NCBI GenBank assembly: GCA_002315945.1
Contig: DCIJ01000078.1
Span: forward strand, 1 to 64,000
Reading direction: 5' to 3'
Source of the DNA: Lachnospiraceae bacterium UBA1729
GTDB taxonomy: Bacteria > Bacillota > Clostridia > Lachnospirales > Lachnospiraceae
DNA: 64,000 bases
The translations under genes and the position numbers were made by a program. Of the stretch, positions 31,157 to 42,016 are shown one piece after another. The notes below the pieces were generated by a model. It did not search any database, was not told the DNA's origin, and worked only from the letters and a program-made list of their open reading frames with translations. How positions within the stretch are numbered: the first letter of the stretch is position 1; every line of letters begins with the position of its first letter.

Positions 31157-31549
31157 CTACATAATCCTGTCCATCCCGGGAGATGTACCAAGCTTCTCCA
31201 GGGTCTTTTCAGGATTGATTATTAACTCCTTCATCATTTCAAAGGATAGAAGCACTAACCGTTCCTTGGAACAGTCTGCTGTATTTTTCCCGGTGTCATG
31301 AACCAGATTATACCTGTCCATACAGTAAAAATACAGGTCCAGAAGGGTGTACCCATATTGGGAAAGCTTACCCAGAATTGCATTGTTTTCCAAATAATAG
31401 AAAAGTTCCTCTGTAAGCTCCGGACTGCTGACAATCTCAAGCCACAATCCGCTGCCCCACTCCCTGGAAAACCCACAGTAGTCGGTCAGGGATTCGAAGG
31501 CTTCCAATAGTTTGATTTTTCTGGCATCATATATTATTCCCGAATTCAT
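31157..31549 (-). CDS. Hypothetical protein upstream-coupled to the epimerase fusion
   Basis: 130 residues, mostly helical by appearance (FYYLENNAILGKLSQYGYTLLDLYFYCMDRYNL). No signal peptide or membrane segment. GAGGG precedes the ATG. It lies 21 bp after the large fusion gene, so it is probably translated from the same mRNA; I do not recognise the family. C-terminal residues EKTLEKLGTSPGMDRIM carry no known motif. Confidence 0.65.
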   Translation of the reverse strand: MNSGIIYDARKIKLLEAFESLTDYCGFSREWGSGLWLEIVSSPELTEELFYYLENNAILGKLSQYGYTLLDLYFYCMDRYNLVHDTGKNTADCSKERLVLLSFEMMKELIINPEKTLEKLGTSPGMDRIM

Positions 31550-31570
31550 CTATAATCCCTCAAAGTTAAT

Positions 31571-34500
31571 CTATACCTGCTCAAAGGCCTCAAGACTGTC
31601 AAAGCCGTAGAGCATTGCCGTATTACTCATGGTTTCATGGGCTATATTAACGCCGCCCTGATAAGCCATGACCACGTATCTTCCATAGAGCTGTAGCATC
31701 TTGTCAGAATATGTACTGATTTCGCCTCTGAGATAGGTTTCATATGAGGTATCTATAATGCTGTCCTCATAGGTATGAAGTGTCCTTGCATTGCCTGCCA
31801 CCTTGGGATGAATCTGGGCAAAAGTTTCCATCATTTCCATCTGAATGGCAACAATCTGCTCTATTACAGCCTTTTTCTCATCAGAAAGCTCGGGGAAATT
31901 CTCCTTTATCTCCAGCCATCTCTTACTGTCTGTACTTTCCATCATTCTGCCATATTTTTCAGTAATCAGGTTATGGCCTCTGCTATATTCCCTGGAAAAA
32001 TCATAATAGTACTGAATCAGCATTGTACTGTCCCAGGTCAGATACTGGCTTTTTCTCATTACACTAAATGTGGGCCAGTCGTTCTGACAGTAGGCTCTTC
32101 CGCCCTCATTTTTCACCTTGTCAAAGGCTTCAAATTCAAGCTTTACAATCCGATCTACCAATTCCTTTCTGTCAAGTTCACAGATTCCAGCCTTAAAAAG
32201 TATCTCCTCAGTGTGGTAATCCAGATAAGGCTCCACATCACTGATTATCTCCTCATCATACATTAATCTGGCCAGATATGCGGCCAGCTCCTCCACAGGT
32301 TCACTTACTTTTTTCTTGTCCACCGCTGTAAGAAAACTGTTTGATACTTTGTCGATACAGGTGATAAAAGTATCATCTCCAGGCTTGGAAGCATCCATGC
32401 ACAGATTCTGGGCACTCTTATACAGCCATTTGTCATGAGGTGGATACTGGTTGCAGATATAGTGATAAAGCTTTAGAGCATTTTTTATTCCATCAGACAG
32501 CATAATGGATGCTGTAAGCTCATCCTCTCTGTCAAGCATTCGCAAATAATTGTACTGGGCTGTCTGGGCAAAGCCTGCTGCAGCCTCAGCCACTTTAAGT
32601 AATCGGATTCTTTCAGGGAAACCGGCCTTTAGCTGATTTCTGATTTTTGAAAAAATGCCAGCCTTGTCGGAAAATACCTCTCCATTTACACTGGCAGCCA
32701 GTGAATAATACGGAATACTCTGGAAGTTAATATTCTTAACTCCAATATCATCAATAATATTATCTTCAATACTATTATCCACAATTATTATTTCTTCCCC
32801 CAGAAACTTCTTATAAAAGTCAGAAATCCTGCTTACACCCCTCCTGCCCTGGGCAAAAGTAGTTGTATTTCTGGAAAAGCCTTCAAACTCATCAGGTAAT
32901 TCTTCATATGCCGCCTGTAATGCTTCTCCAATTTCTTCATAGGTGGCATCATCCAGCCACATACAAAATTCAGGTCCCCAGTCGTGGTCCCTTGACAGTG
33001 CATCATCATAGCCAAAGCAGTCTGAGCCCTCGCCAACCAGTCCAACTGCGATTCTGTCCTCATATTCTGAAAACTTTTCATGTATCATGGGTGCACCAAA
33101 GGCCTCATAGTAAGCCCTGGACAGCTCCATTCCATTTCTGTCATCTCCTGTCCTCTTTGATACACAGTTTGCAACACTCTCCATAAGTCTCTCATACTGA
33201 CTATTTTTTCCTATGGTAGAAGCAACTATCTGTGCCGCTTCACGATATATTCTCTCTGCCTTAGCATATTCCTTATTTTTAAAATGGTATCCAGCCAACG
33301 CTGACAGTGCGGCACAATAGTGAGGATCCCTGAGGCCTCTGGCTTTAGACAGACGTATTGCTGTATAAGCATAATCCCTGGCTTCCTCATAATTTTTCCC
33401 CTGAAGACAGGTATTTGCCAGATTAGCATAGGTAACTGCTATCTCAAAGCCTGCCTTATTATATAGAGAAATCTCCAGAGCCTTTTTAAGGCTTTCACCA
33501 GCCGATTCAAAATCCCCCATCTCCTGGTACAGCAGGCTCATATTGTTGCACAGGCCTGCAACCAGCATGTCCATCCTGTCAAGCTGGCCCATTTCCATAC
33601 ATTTATCATATATAGTCTGAGTTTTATGATAGTAGTCCATGGCCATTTCCAGCTTTCCCATGGAACGGTAGGCATTGGCTATGTTCAGGTAGACTGTTGC
33701 CGCCTGCAGTGTATTCTCTGAACCAGCTGACTCCTCTGAAACCTTGATAGCTGCTATGGAAGCATCTATTATTTCCTGCAATTTATCCTTCTCAGAGGTC
33801 TGTCTGTAGTATCCTATCAGCTCGTTCAGCACAGTTAGTAACAACGCCTGATCCTGTTCCCGTCCCGCTACACTTCTCATATTAATCAGATAGCTTTCAG
33901 CGTCCTTTGGTTTGTTCTCATCAAACAGACTGTCCACAGTGTTAAGAACCTCCTGCTTTCTTCTCTCCTGGTAGGTCTCCCTTATCCCCTGCCCAAGAGA
34001 TGTATAATTTGCATTTAACTTTCCAGAATGAATGGTAACATACGTTTCGCTTTCATTCTGTGTCAATGGGAAGGGCAGTGGAATCTGTCTTTCATTGATT
34101 TCAGCCACAGAAACCATGACTTTTTCAATATTCATTCCCATTCCGTATTCCAGAGCCTTATGGAAGTCCTGATAGCTGTAGCATTTTTCTCCCACAATAT
34201 TAAAGCAGGTGTTTTTGCATTTCGTTTCACCAATAATTCCTAATATAACTTTTGCCAGATCTTTTACATACACAGCCTGAAAATGTCCATCCCCATCCTC
34301 AGGGATGATAATCTGGCCTGCCTTTTCGGCCCAGTTGAAAAAAATCTCCTCTCTGGCAGCATAATTTCCAGGTCCATAAATAAAAGCTGGTCTCACTGAA
34401 TTGAACGCAATACCATATTCCTCAGCCACCCGGCACAATTCCTTCTCAAGCTTAACCTTTCCAAGGATATATTCTCCAGCCTGACCACCAAAATCTCTGG

Positions 34501-34858
34501 TCTCCAGCTCACCCTCTTCGTCAACAGGCTTTCCTGTTCCCCTTTTATATACGTCACTGGTGCTCACAAAGATATACTGACTGGTTTTTCCATCTATGGC
34601 CCTGACTACCGACTCAATATCTCCCTCTGTATAGGCACAAAAGTCAACAACACAGTCAAAACCATCTGCTATGTATTCTGACAGCATGGCTTTGTCAATA
34701 TCATGCCTGTCAGATACTATATGACTGATATGGGCAGGGTATGGAAAAGATACCTTCCTGCTCCCTCTATTGATAAGAACTACCTCATTATCCCTGCAGA
34801 CTTCATCTACAAATGCTTTTCCAAGAAAATATGTACCACCAATTACAAGAATTCTCAT
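31571..34858 (-). CDS. Four-module fusion: NAD-epimerase, TPR, DUF4037 nucleotidyltransferase, DUF4125
   Basis: 1095 residues. Residues 1-300: extended SDR with IGGTYFLGKAFV (NAD loop), VSTSDVY and a YxxxK-type YILGKVKLE. Residues about 310-590: TPR-like helical repeats (ATVYLNIANAYRSMGKLEMAMDYYHKT; TYANLANTCLQGKNYEEARDYAYTAIRL; ALAGYHFKNKEYAKAERIYREAAQ). Residues about 600-880: DUF4037-type nucleotidyltransferase, VGEGSDCFGYDDALSRDHDWGPEF with the Ser/Asp metal motif. The last 200 residues resemble DUF4125 (QNDWPTFSVMRKSQYLTWDSTMLIQYYYDF). GAGGAAAAAGG precedes the start. Probably cytosolic; it may modify a substrate made by the epimerase module or serve in antibiotic or metabolite modification. 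The pathway is unknown. Confidence 0.8.
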   Translation of the reverse strand: MRILVIGGTYFLGKAFVDEVCRDNEVVLINRGSRKVSFPYPAHISHIVSDRHDIDKAMLSEYIADGFDCVVDFCAYTEGDIESVVRAIDGKTSQYIFVSTSDVYKRGTGKPVDEEGELETRDFGGQAGEYILGKVKLEKELCRVAEEYGIAFNSVRPAFIYGPGNYAAREEIFFNWAEKAGQIIIPEDGDGHFQAVYVKDLAKVILGIIGETKCKNTCFNIVGEKCYSYQDFHKALEYGMGMNIEKVMVSVAEINERQIPLPFPLTQNESETYVTIHSGKLNANYTSLGQGIRETYQERRKQEVLNTVDSLFDENKPKDAESYLINMRSVAGREQDQALLLTVLNELIGYYRQTSEKDKLQEIIDASIAAIKVSEESAGSENTLQAATVYLNIANAYRSMGKLEMAMDYYHKTQTIYDKCMEMGQLDRMDMLVAGLCNNMSLLYQEMGDFESAGESLKKALEISLYNKAGFEIAVTYANLANTCLQGKNYEEARDYAYTAIRLSKARGLRDPHYCAALSALAGYHFKNKEYAKAERIYREAAQIVASTIGKNSQYERLMESVANCVSKRTGDDRNGMELSRAYYEAFGAPMIHEKFSEYEDRIAVGLVGEGSDCFGYDDALSRDHDWGPEFCMWLDDATYEEIGEALQAAYEELPDEFEGFSRNTTTFAQGRRGVSRISDFYKKFLGEEIIIVDNSIEDNIIDDIGVKNINFQSIPYYSLAASVNGEVFSDKAGIFSKIRNQLKAGFPERIRLLKVAEAAAGFAQTAQYNYLRMLDREDELTASIMLSDGIKNALKLYHYICNQYPPHDKWLYKSAQNLCMDASKPGDDTFITCIDKVSNSFLTAVDKKKVSEPVEELAAYLARLMYDEEIISDVEPYLDYHTEEILFKAGICELDRKELVDRIVKLEFEAFDKVKNEGGRAYCQNDWPTFSVMRKSQYLTWDSTMLIQYYYDFSREYSRGHNLITEKYGRMMESTDSKRWLEIKENFPELSDEKKAVIEQIVAIQMEMMETFAQIHPKVAGNARTLHTYEDSIIDTSYETYLRGEISTYSDKMLQLYGRYVVMAYQGGVNIAHETMSNTAMLYGFDSLEAFEQV

Positions 34859-34869
34859 ACCTTTTTCCT

Positions 34870-36186
34870 CTATTTTATAAAATATGTCCCATCGCCTTCA
34901 CATATAATTTCACTATTATAAAATGCTTCGCAGGCAACTATAAGATATTCTGTATCCTTTACTCCGGCAGTCTCATAGCTTGAATGCATTGATAGCTGTG
35001 GGAGTCCAATGTCCACTGCATTTAAGGATACCTGTTTCATTGCCAGATTGCCTAACGTGCTGCCCCCCGGTGCATCTGAACGGTTGGCAAAATATTGTAA
35101 GGGCACCTGAGCCTTGTTACATATAGTTTTAAACAGCGCAATGCTGACTCCATCACTGGTATATTTCTGATCAGCATGGATTTTTACTACCAGCCCCTCG
35201 TTTAGATATACACAGTTGCTGGCATCAGTTTTGTCCGGGAAATTTGGATGAACTGCATGAGCATTGTCACAGCTTAACATCATACTGGAGGTAAGTGCCC
35301 TTAGATAATCCTCCTTGCTAAAGCCCAGTGACTCACTTATTCTGTACAGAACATCTGCCAGAAATGTTGATTCTGCTCCCTGCTTGGTTCCGCTGCCCAC
35401 CTCTTCATTATCAAAGCAGGCAAATACATTAACCCCTGACACAGGGCTTGACTTAACAAATCCCTTTAAGGATCCGAATGCACACTGCAGGTCATCCAGA
35501 TGAGGACCCGAGAAGAATTCACTATTTGCGCCCCATACACTGGGTGTTGTTCGATTATACAGGAACAAATCCTTTGAAAGGATGTCTGATTCCTCAATGC
35601 CCAGTTCTTTTGCCACCAGCCTGTCAAGTTCGCCCTCTTTGAAGTTCCCGTCTCCAATCAGTGGTAGCATGTCCACCTGTTTATTAAAGGTGTGTCCTTC
35701 ATTCTGCTTTCTATCCATGTGAATAGCAAGACTGGGAATCAACATGAGATCTCTGTCAAAGCATATTAATTTACTGACTACCCTGTCTCCATCCTTAATA
35801 ACTACCCGTCCGGCAAGAGACAGGGGTCTGTCCAGCCAGGTTGACATAATCATTCCACCATAGCCTTCTGTATTAAGCTTTGAGTACTTTTCCCTAACCA
35901 CTATCTCAGCCTTTTCCTTTACTCTGAAGGCTGGAGAATCTGAGTGAGAAGCTGCAATTCTAAAGGACAGACTGTCCGTCCTGCCTGCAATCTCAAAGGC
36001 TATTATAGAGGATTTATTTCTTGTACAGTAGTACTTACCCCCTGGTAACAGGGCCCAGTCTTTTGATTCCTGCAGTTCAATAAATCCTTCATTTTTAAGT
36101 ATTTTTTCAATATTATTTACTGAATGAAACGCAGTTGGTGATTTTGCCAAAAAATCCGCCAGCTCTGCAGTAGAAAACTTTTCCAT
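34870..36186 (-). CDS. apeB: M18 aspartyl aminopeptidase
   Basis: 438 residues. Zinc/catalytic motifs of M18: IAASHSDSPAFRVK (first histidine and Asp), SEFFSGPHLDDLQCAFGSLKG, CFDNEEVGSGTKQGAES (general base and metal), and a final MHSSYETAGVKDTEYL. Removes N-terminal acidic residues from peptides in the cytoplasm. It starts 11 bp before the four-module gene, so the two are likely co-transcribed. The leader contains a run of AT-rich 16-17-bp repeats. Confidence 0.93.
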   Translation of the reverse strand: MEKFSTAELADFLAKSPTAFHSVNNIEKILKNEGFIELQESKDWALLPGGKYYCTRNKSSIIAFEIAGRTDSLSFRIAASHSDSPAFRVKEKAEIVVREKYSKLNTEGYGGMIMSTWLDRPLSLAGRVVIKDGDRVVSKLICFDRDLMLIPSLAIHMDRKQNEGHTFNKQVDMLPLIGDGNFKEGELDRLVAKELGIEESDILSKDLFLYNRTTPSVWGANSEFFSGPHLDDLQCAFGSLKGFVKSSPVSGVNVFACFDNEEVGSGTKQGAESTFLADVLYRISESLGFSKEDYLRALTSSMMLSCDNAHAVHPNFPDKTDASNCVYLNEGLVVKIHADQKYTSDGVSIALFKTICNKAQVPLQYFANRSDAPGGSTLGNLAMKQVSLNAVDIGLPQLSMHSSYETAGVKDTEYLIVACEAFYNSEIICEGDGTYFIK

Positions 36187-36218
36187 AATTCGTCTCCGTT
36201 TACATAATTTTTAAAACT

Positions 36219-36300
36219 CAAAATAGTTATAATTCATAATAGTTATAGTTCATAATAGTTATTGTTCCGTAATAGATATTGTTCCATAACTGTAACTATT
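36219..36300. repeat. Five tandem AT-rich 16-17-bp repeats
   Basis: Copies at 36219, 36235, 36251, 36267 and 36284, consensus CATAATAGTTATAGTT, the last two degenerate. They lie 33 bp upstream of the apeB start, in the region expected to hold its promoter. Confidence 0.75.
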
Positions 36301-36351
36301 ACCAATACTAATATAATACTGTATTTTCATCCTATTTTCATTAAGAAAAAA

Positions 36352-36375
36352 GCCATGTGACAAGTGTCACATGGC
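36352..36375 (-). terminator. Rho-independent terminator after the chemoreceptor gene
   Basis: GCCATGTGACA pairs perfectly with TGTCACATGGC around a 2-nt loop; on the minus strand six T follow. Confidence 0.88.
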
Positions 36376-36418
36376 CAGATATTTAATTAAATAACCGTCT
36401 ACAGCACAGTCTCTATTC

Positions 36419-38491
36419 TTAGCTAAAGTAGCTTGCTGACTCTTTGAGTCTGTTAGCTGTTTCTTCCAGATTAGTAACCACATTGGCAAGTCCATTAATA
36501 CTATCATTTACCAACTGAGCAGATGCAGATACCTCCTCGCTGGATGCACTTGTCTGCTGGGATACAGCACTTAAGCTTTCGGCAATATCTGTAACGCTGT
36601 TCTTAATATCAGTAATATTACCCATATTGTCAGAAACAGAATTTGTATTGCTTCCGATATCATTAATCTGGCTAATTACCCTGTTGAACATATCTCTGGT
36701 AGTATCCAGCTTTTCTAACTGAACACCTGCAGAATTTACCAGATCATCAGCGATGGTATTAGTTTCGTTAATAGTTTCAATGAGCTTCTGAATAATCTCT
36801 TTGATATTATTTGTCTGCTGAGCTGAATTATCAGCCAGATTTCTGATTTCACTGGCTACAACAGAGAAACCTCTTCCAGCCTCTCCGGCTCTTGCTGCTT
36901 CTATGGAAGCATTGAGAGACAGCAGATTGGTCTGTGAAGAAATATCAGAAATAGCTTCAGTAATAGTATTGATTTCTTCAGCAGCTCTAACATTTTTCTC
37001 AGACTGAACTGAAATTGAATCAATATTGTTCTTTGTAATATTAGTGATATCTATCAGTTCACTCATAAGTGTATGAGCCTGTCTTGACAGTTCAACAGTA
37101 GAATCTGTCATGCTTCTTACACTGATGATTTCATCATTGGACTCATCAATATTAGCACCCAGCTCCTGAACACTGGCCATCTGGGTTGAAACATTGGCTG
37201 CCAGATCTGTATTGCCCTGAGCCACCTCATTAATTGCTGAGCTAATCTGTCCTATTGACTCAATGGAAGTATCTACCGTATTCTTCAGTTCAACACTGTC
37301 ATCAATCAGACTATTGGTTGCGTTCTGAATATCATATACAACGCTGGTAACTTTATCCTTAAGGATATTCAGATTATCTAATAAAGTCTTAATTTCACTA
37401 ATCTTGCTATTTCTTGCGAATTCAACGGACAGGTCACCACCAGCAAACTGTCTGCATCCCTTTGCAACCATATCAATAGGTTTAGTAATTCTGGATGCTA
37501 ATACAACTGCTATTGTGCCAAACAACAGTATGAGAATAATATCAATAATTACAGCAGCAACCACCATCTTTCTGGAGCCAGACATGATATCGTCCTTGTC
37601 CCCAGTTACAACTACTATTGAACTATTATCAGGAGCTACATAGTAACTTGCATATTTGGTTGTCTGATTAAAATATGTAATACACTCAGATTCAGGATGT
37701 TCTCCTGCCTTGATTCTATCCATAAGGCCCGTTACAAAAGCATTGGTAACAGGGGTACCAATCTTCTCAACCTTAGGAGTAGCTGCAAAATTACCGTTAG
37801 CATCAACGATATATCCATAAGCAGAATCTATTCCCAGACTGCTTACATCAATTATTCTATCTGAAATAGGCTTAAGATAGCTTCCACCACCTACATAACC
37901 AATAGGTGTATCCCCATCATAGATAGGAGAATACATAGAGATTGTAAGCTGTCCTGAAGCCGGTGAGGTAAGAATACCAGCACAATACACCCCATCCTTG
38001 TTTGCTGCCAGAGCGTCCTGAAGCTGTTTAAGTCTGTCACCCTCACGTACAGGCTTGCCAACAACCTCTCTAACCGGATGAGCAAGAGTTACCGAATCCC
38101 AGTTTGATATGTATACAGACTCCCAGCCATCCAGCTTTCCAAGGAATTCATCAGTATAGTCCTGAGCAATCTGCTGTAAGACAGGATCATCAGGATTCTT
38201 AAGGAAATTTACTACCTCTGCCGAAGTTGTAAAACTTTTTAGAATTGACTCATTTGTCTTGATTGCATCGTTAAACTGTTGGCCCTTACTTATTGCCATG
38301 CTGTAGATACTGTTAGAAACAGACTTATCCAACAATTTAACACTCTGAGAAACCAGAAGCATTGATGTAATAATACTTCCAATTATTAACGGAATAATAC
38401 ACAATACCGGGAGAATACTTTTCAGTGACAATTCTCCTTTTTTCGCTTGCTTAGGTTGCTTTGTGGTCCCACTTTTAGTCTTAGTCCTCAT
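36419..38491 (-). CDS. Methyl-accepting chemotaxis protein with Cache-type sensor
   Basis: 690 residues from the ATG at 38491 (MRTKTKSG), chosen because GGAGG is 8 nt upstream; the frame is open further but begins in the terminator. One TM near residue 35-55, an extracellular dCache-like domain of about 260 residues ([22 protein letters not shown]), a second TM, HAMP, and a signalling hairpin with [40 protein letters not shown]. Detects a small extracellular ligand and signals to CheA. It lies downstream of the arabinofuranosidase/ABC cluster, so a sugar or amino acid ligand is plausible but unproven. Confidence 0.92.
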   Translation of the reverse strand: MRTKTKSGTTKQPKQAKKGELSLKSILPVLCIIPLIIGSIITSMLLVSQSVKLLDKSVSNSIYSMAISKGQQFNDAIKTNESILKSFTTSAEVVNFLKNPDDPVLQQIAQDYTDEFLGKLDGWESVYISNWDSVTLAHPVREVVGKPVREGDRLKQLQDALAANKDGVYCAGILTSPASGQLTISMYSPIYDGDTPIGYVGGGSYLKPISDRIIDVSSLGIDSAYGYIVDANGNFAATPKVEKIGTPVTNAFVTGLMDRIKAGEHPESECITYFNQTTKYASYYVAPDNSSIVVVTGDKDDIMSGSRKMVVAAVIIDIILILLFGTIAVVLASRITKPIDMVAKGCRQFAGGDLSVEFARNSKISEIKTLLDNLNILKDKVTSVVYDIQNATNSLIDDSVELKNTVDTSIESIGQISSAINEVAQGNTDLAANVSTQMASVQELGANIDESNDEIISVRSMTDSTVELSRQAHTLMSELIDITNITKNNIDSISVQSEKNVRAAEEINTITEAISDISSQTNLLSLNASIEAARAGEAGRGFSVVASEIRNLADNSAQQTNNIKEIIQKLIETINETNTIADDLVNSAGVQLEKLDTTRDMFNRVISQINDIGSNTNSVSDNMGNITDIKNSVTDIAESLSAVSQQTSASSEEVSASAQLVNDSINGLANVVTNLEETANRLKESASYFS

Positions 38492-38547
38492 AACGTATAC
38501 CTCCGTAAACCTTCCTTCACCCACCCAACGGATAGGTAAAAAAATAC

Positions 38548-38583
38548 CCTCTATGTACATGTTAAACCATGTACACAGAGAGG
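38548..38583 (-). terminator. Rho-independent terminator after the arabinofuranosidase gene
   Basis: CCTCTATGTACATG pairs with CATGTACACAGAGAGG (one bulge/mismatch), minus-strand T-run at 38544-38537. It lies in the leader of the chemoreceptor gene. Confidence 0.82.
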
Positions 38584-38597
38584 TCAATATTTTTTTA

Positions 38598-40109
<1,512 letters not shown>

Positions 40110-40120
40110 CTACTCCTTTA

Positions 40121-40960
40121 TTAACCTTTTACACTACCTGCAGACATACCTGCAATGAAAGTTTTCTGATTCAGCAGGAATACTACCATAATTGGCAGTA
40201 CACTCATAACTGCGCCAGATAATAGTAAATCATAGTTATTACCGTAGGGTGTAAGCAGTGACTGAAGTCCCAGTGGCAGTGTCTGCATCTCTGTAGTTCT
40301 TAATACTATCATAGGCCAAACCATTGCATTCCAGCTGTTCATGGACAAAAGAATTGTCATGGCACCATAAGCAGGAAGCATCAGAGGCATCATAAGCTTA
40401 AAGAAGATACTGAATTCTCCACAGCCATCAATTCTGCCTGACTCCATAATTTCAGTAGGAAGTCCTATCGCAAACTGTCTGAAGAAGAATACTCCAGTGG
40501 CAGGAACCACAAAAGGAAGAATTACACCGGCATAGGTATTAATCATTCCAAAGGTATTAATCTGCTTGTACAGAGGCAGAATAAGAATTTCAACAGGTAC
40601 CATCATAACCAACAGTACTAATACAAAAATAAGGTTACGACCTTTGAATCTGTACTTTGCAAGACCATATCCTACAAGAGATGACAGGAATAATCCCACT
40701 ACTACCTGCAGCACCATGATAATAACGCTGTTCTTGTACCAGTCAATATACATTCCGTCTCTGTCTGTTGTGAGGAGACCATAGTTTACGAGACTATAAT
40801 TTTCAAAGTCGAATTTAAACTGTAGACCATTTCTAATCATCTCACTTCCCGGTTTGAAGGAAGATATTAACAGAAAGAAGAATGGCATAAGTGCGCATAT
40901 CGCAAATATCAGCATAAGGGCAGTTGCCAGAATTGATAAAAATGTCTTTTTCTTTTTCAT
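40121..40960 (-). CDS. Sugar ABC transporter permease (MalG type)
   Basis: 279 residues, six membrane helices; EAA motif EIMESGRIDGCGEFSIFFKLMMPLMLPA (about residues 175-200) and the C-terminal MPIMVVFLLNQKTFIAGMSAGSVKG ending typical of carbohydrate permeases. Its start overlaps the stop of the partner permease by one base (TAATG). No ATPase gene in the window: an MsmK-like shared ATPase elsewhere probably powers it. Confidence 0.93.
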   Translation of the reverse strand: MKKKKTFLSILATALMLIFAICALMPFFFLLISSFKPGSEMIRNGLQFKFDFENYSLVNYGLLTTDRDGMYIDWYKNSVIIMVLQVVVGLFLSSLVGYGLAKYRFKGRNLIFVLVLLVMMVPVEILILPLYKQINTFGMINTYAGVILPFVVPATGVFFFRQFAIGLPTEIMESGRIDGCGEFSIFFKLMMPLMLPAYGAMTILLSMNSWNAMVWPMIVLRTTEMQTLPLGLQSLLTPYGNNYDLLLSGAVMSVLPIMVVFLLNQKTFIAGMSAGSVKG

Positions 40961-41889
40961 TATTCTGCCTCCTTACCAAGTGATCCGTTAAATTTAAGCT
41001 GGATAATATTAATTATCAGCACGCTTCCTAACAGAACAATACCTGCTGCTGAAGCGATACCAAAGTTATTTCTGTTGAAGCCCTGTGCATAGATGTAACT
41101 AACAATAGTAGCACCAATATCACCAGGAGTTCTGGCACCATTAAACAATGTGAAGGATTCAGCAAACATTGAGAAACCACCATAGATTGAAATGGTAAGT
41201 ACATATATAATAGTAGGCTTTACACAGGGAACTGTGATGTGCATAAATCTTTGCCAGCTGTTTGCACCATCCAGCTCTGCCGCTTCGTATAAATCCTTGG
41301 GAACTGTCTGAAGAGCAGACAGATAATATACAATGTTAACACCCATCCATTTCCAGCAGCAGAAGATTACAAGTACAATCCAGGTGGTTGTTCTCTTCTC
41401 AAGCCAACCCTGAGCTGGCATTCCCAAAGAGGTCAACACACTGTTAAATAGTGCTTCTGCATTGGATGAAAAGGCATATCTGAAGAACAATCCTGCCATA
41501 ACAACGCTGGTTAAGGCTGGAATAAACATTGCGCTCTTAATTCCGTCAGCCTGTTTTACAAAACCAGAATTAATCAGGTTGGCAAGAATCAAAGGCAGCG
41601 GTATCAGTATCAGGCATGTAAAGAAGGTATACATAGCTGAGTTTTGCACTGATTTCATAAAAAATTCATCCATCAGCAGCTTATAGTTTGCAAATCCGGC
41701 AAAATGTGGAGGTGCAAAACCTACCTGCTGACACAGACTCTGATAAAAGGTCTGACATATCGGATACAGGAAAAATATTAAAAAGTATAGGACAAAGGGG
41801 CTCACAAAGATGTAAGGAGCTATGTCCTGCATTCTTATTTTCTTTTTTGAAGCAGAAATCTGTTTTGCTCCATTATTATTATTAGCCAT
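40960..41889 (-). CDS. Sugar ABC transporter permease (MalF/UgpA type)
   Basis: 309 residues; hydrophilic N-terminus (NNNNGAKQISASKKKIRMQ), six helices and EAA motif LYEAAELDGANSWQRFMHITVPCVKP (about residues 200-225). Second gene after the binding protein, separated by a 127-bp gap containing hairpins, which commonly lowers permease expression relative to the binding protein. Confidence 0.93.
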   Translation of the reverse strand: MANNNNGAKQISASKKKIRMQDIAPYIFVSPFVLYFLIFFLYPICQTFYQSLCQQVGFAPPHFAGFANYKLLMDEFFMKSVQNSAMYTFFTCLILIPLPLILANLINSGFVKQADGIKSAMFIPALTSVVMAGLFFRYAFSSNAEALFNSVLTSLGMPAQGWLEKRTTTWIVLVIFCCWKWMGVNIVYYLSALQTVPKDLYEAAELDGANSWQRFMHITVPCVKPTIIYVLTISIYGGFSMFAESFTLFNGARTPGDIGATIVSYIYAQGFNRNNFGIASAAGIVLLGSVLIINIIQLKFNGSLGKEAE

Positions 41890-41908
41890 TATAATTCCTC
41901 TTTTGTCT

Positions 41909-41984
41909 TACCATAACGTCGCGCGCTTAGCACATGTCCTTATGGTATTTACACACAGCGGGAACGATTATAAACCGTTCCCGC
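41909..41984. other. Intercistronic hairpins between binding protein and permeases
   Basis: TACCATAA (41909-41916) pairs with TTATGGTA (41940-41947). GCGGGAACG (41958-41966) pairs with CGTTCCCGC (41976-41984). No T-run follows the second hairpin on the minus strand, so it is better seen as an mRNA stabiliser or partial attenuator. The TCCTTATGGTA motif (copy 2) is at 41937-41947. Confidence 0.65.
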
Positions 41985-42016
41985 CATATTAGATATCTTT
42001 ATTTAATCAACAAATT

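Noticed and set aside
38492..38547. Riboswitch in the chemoreceptor leader
   Set aside because: The short GT-rich leader after the terminator shows no recognisable aptamer.
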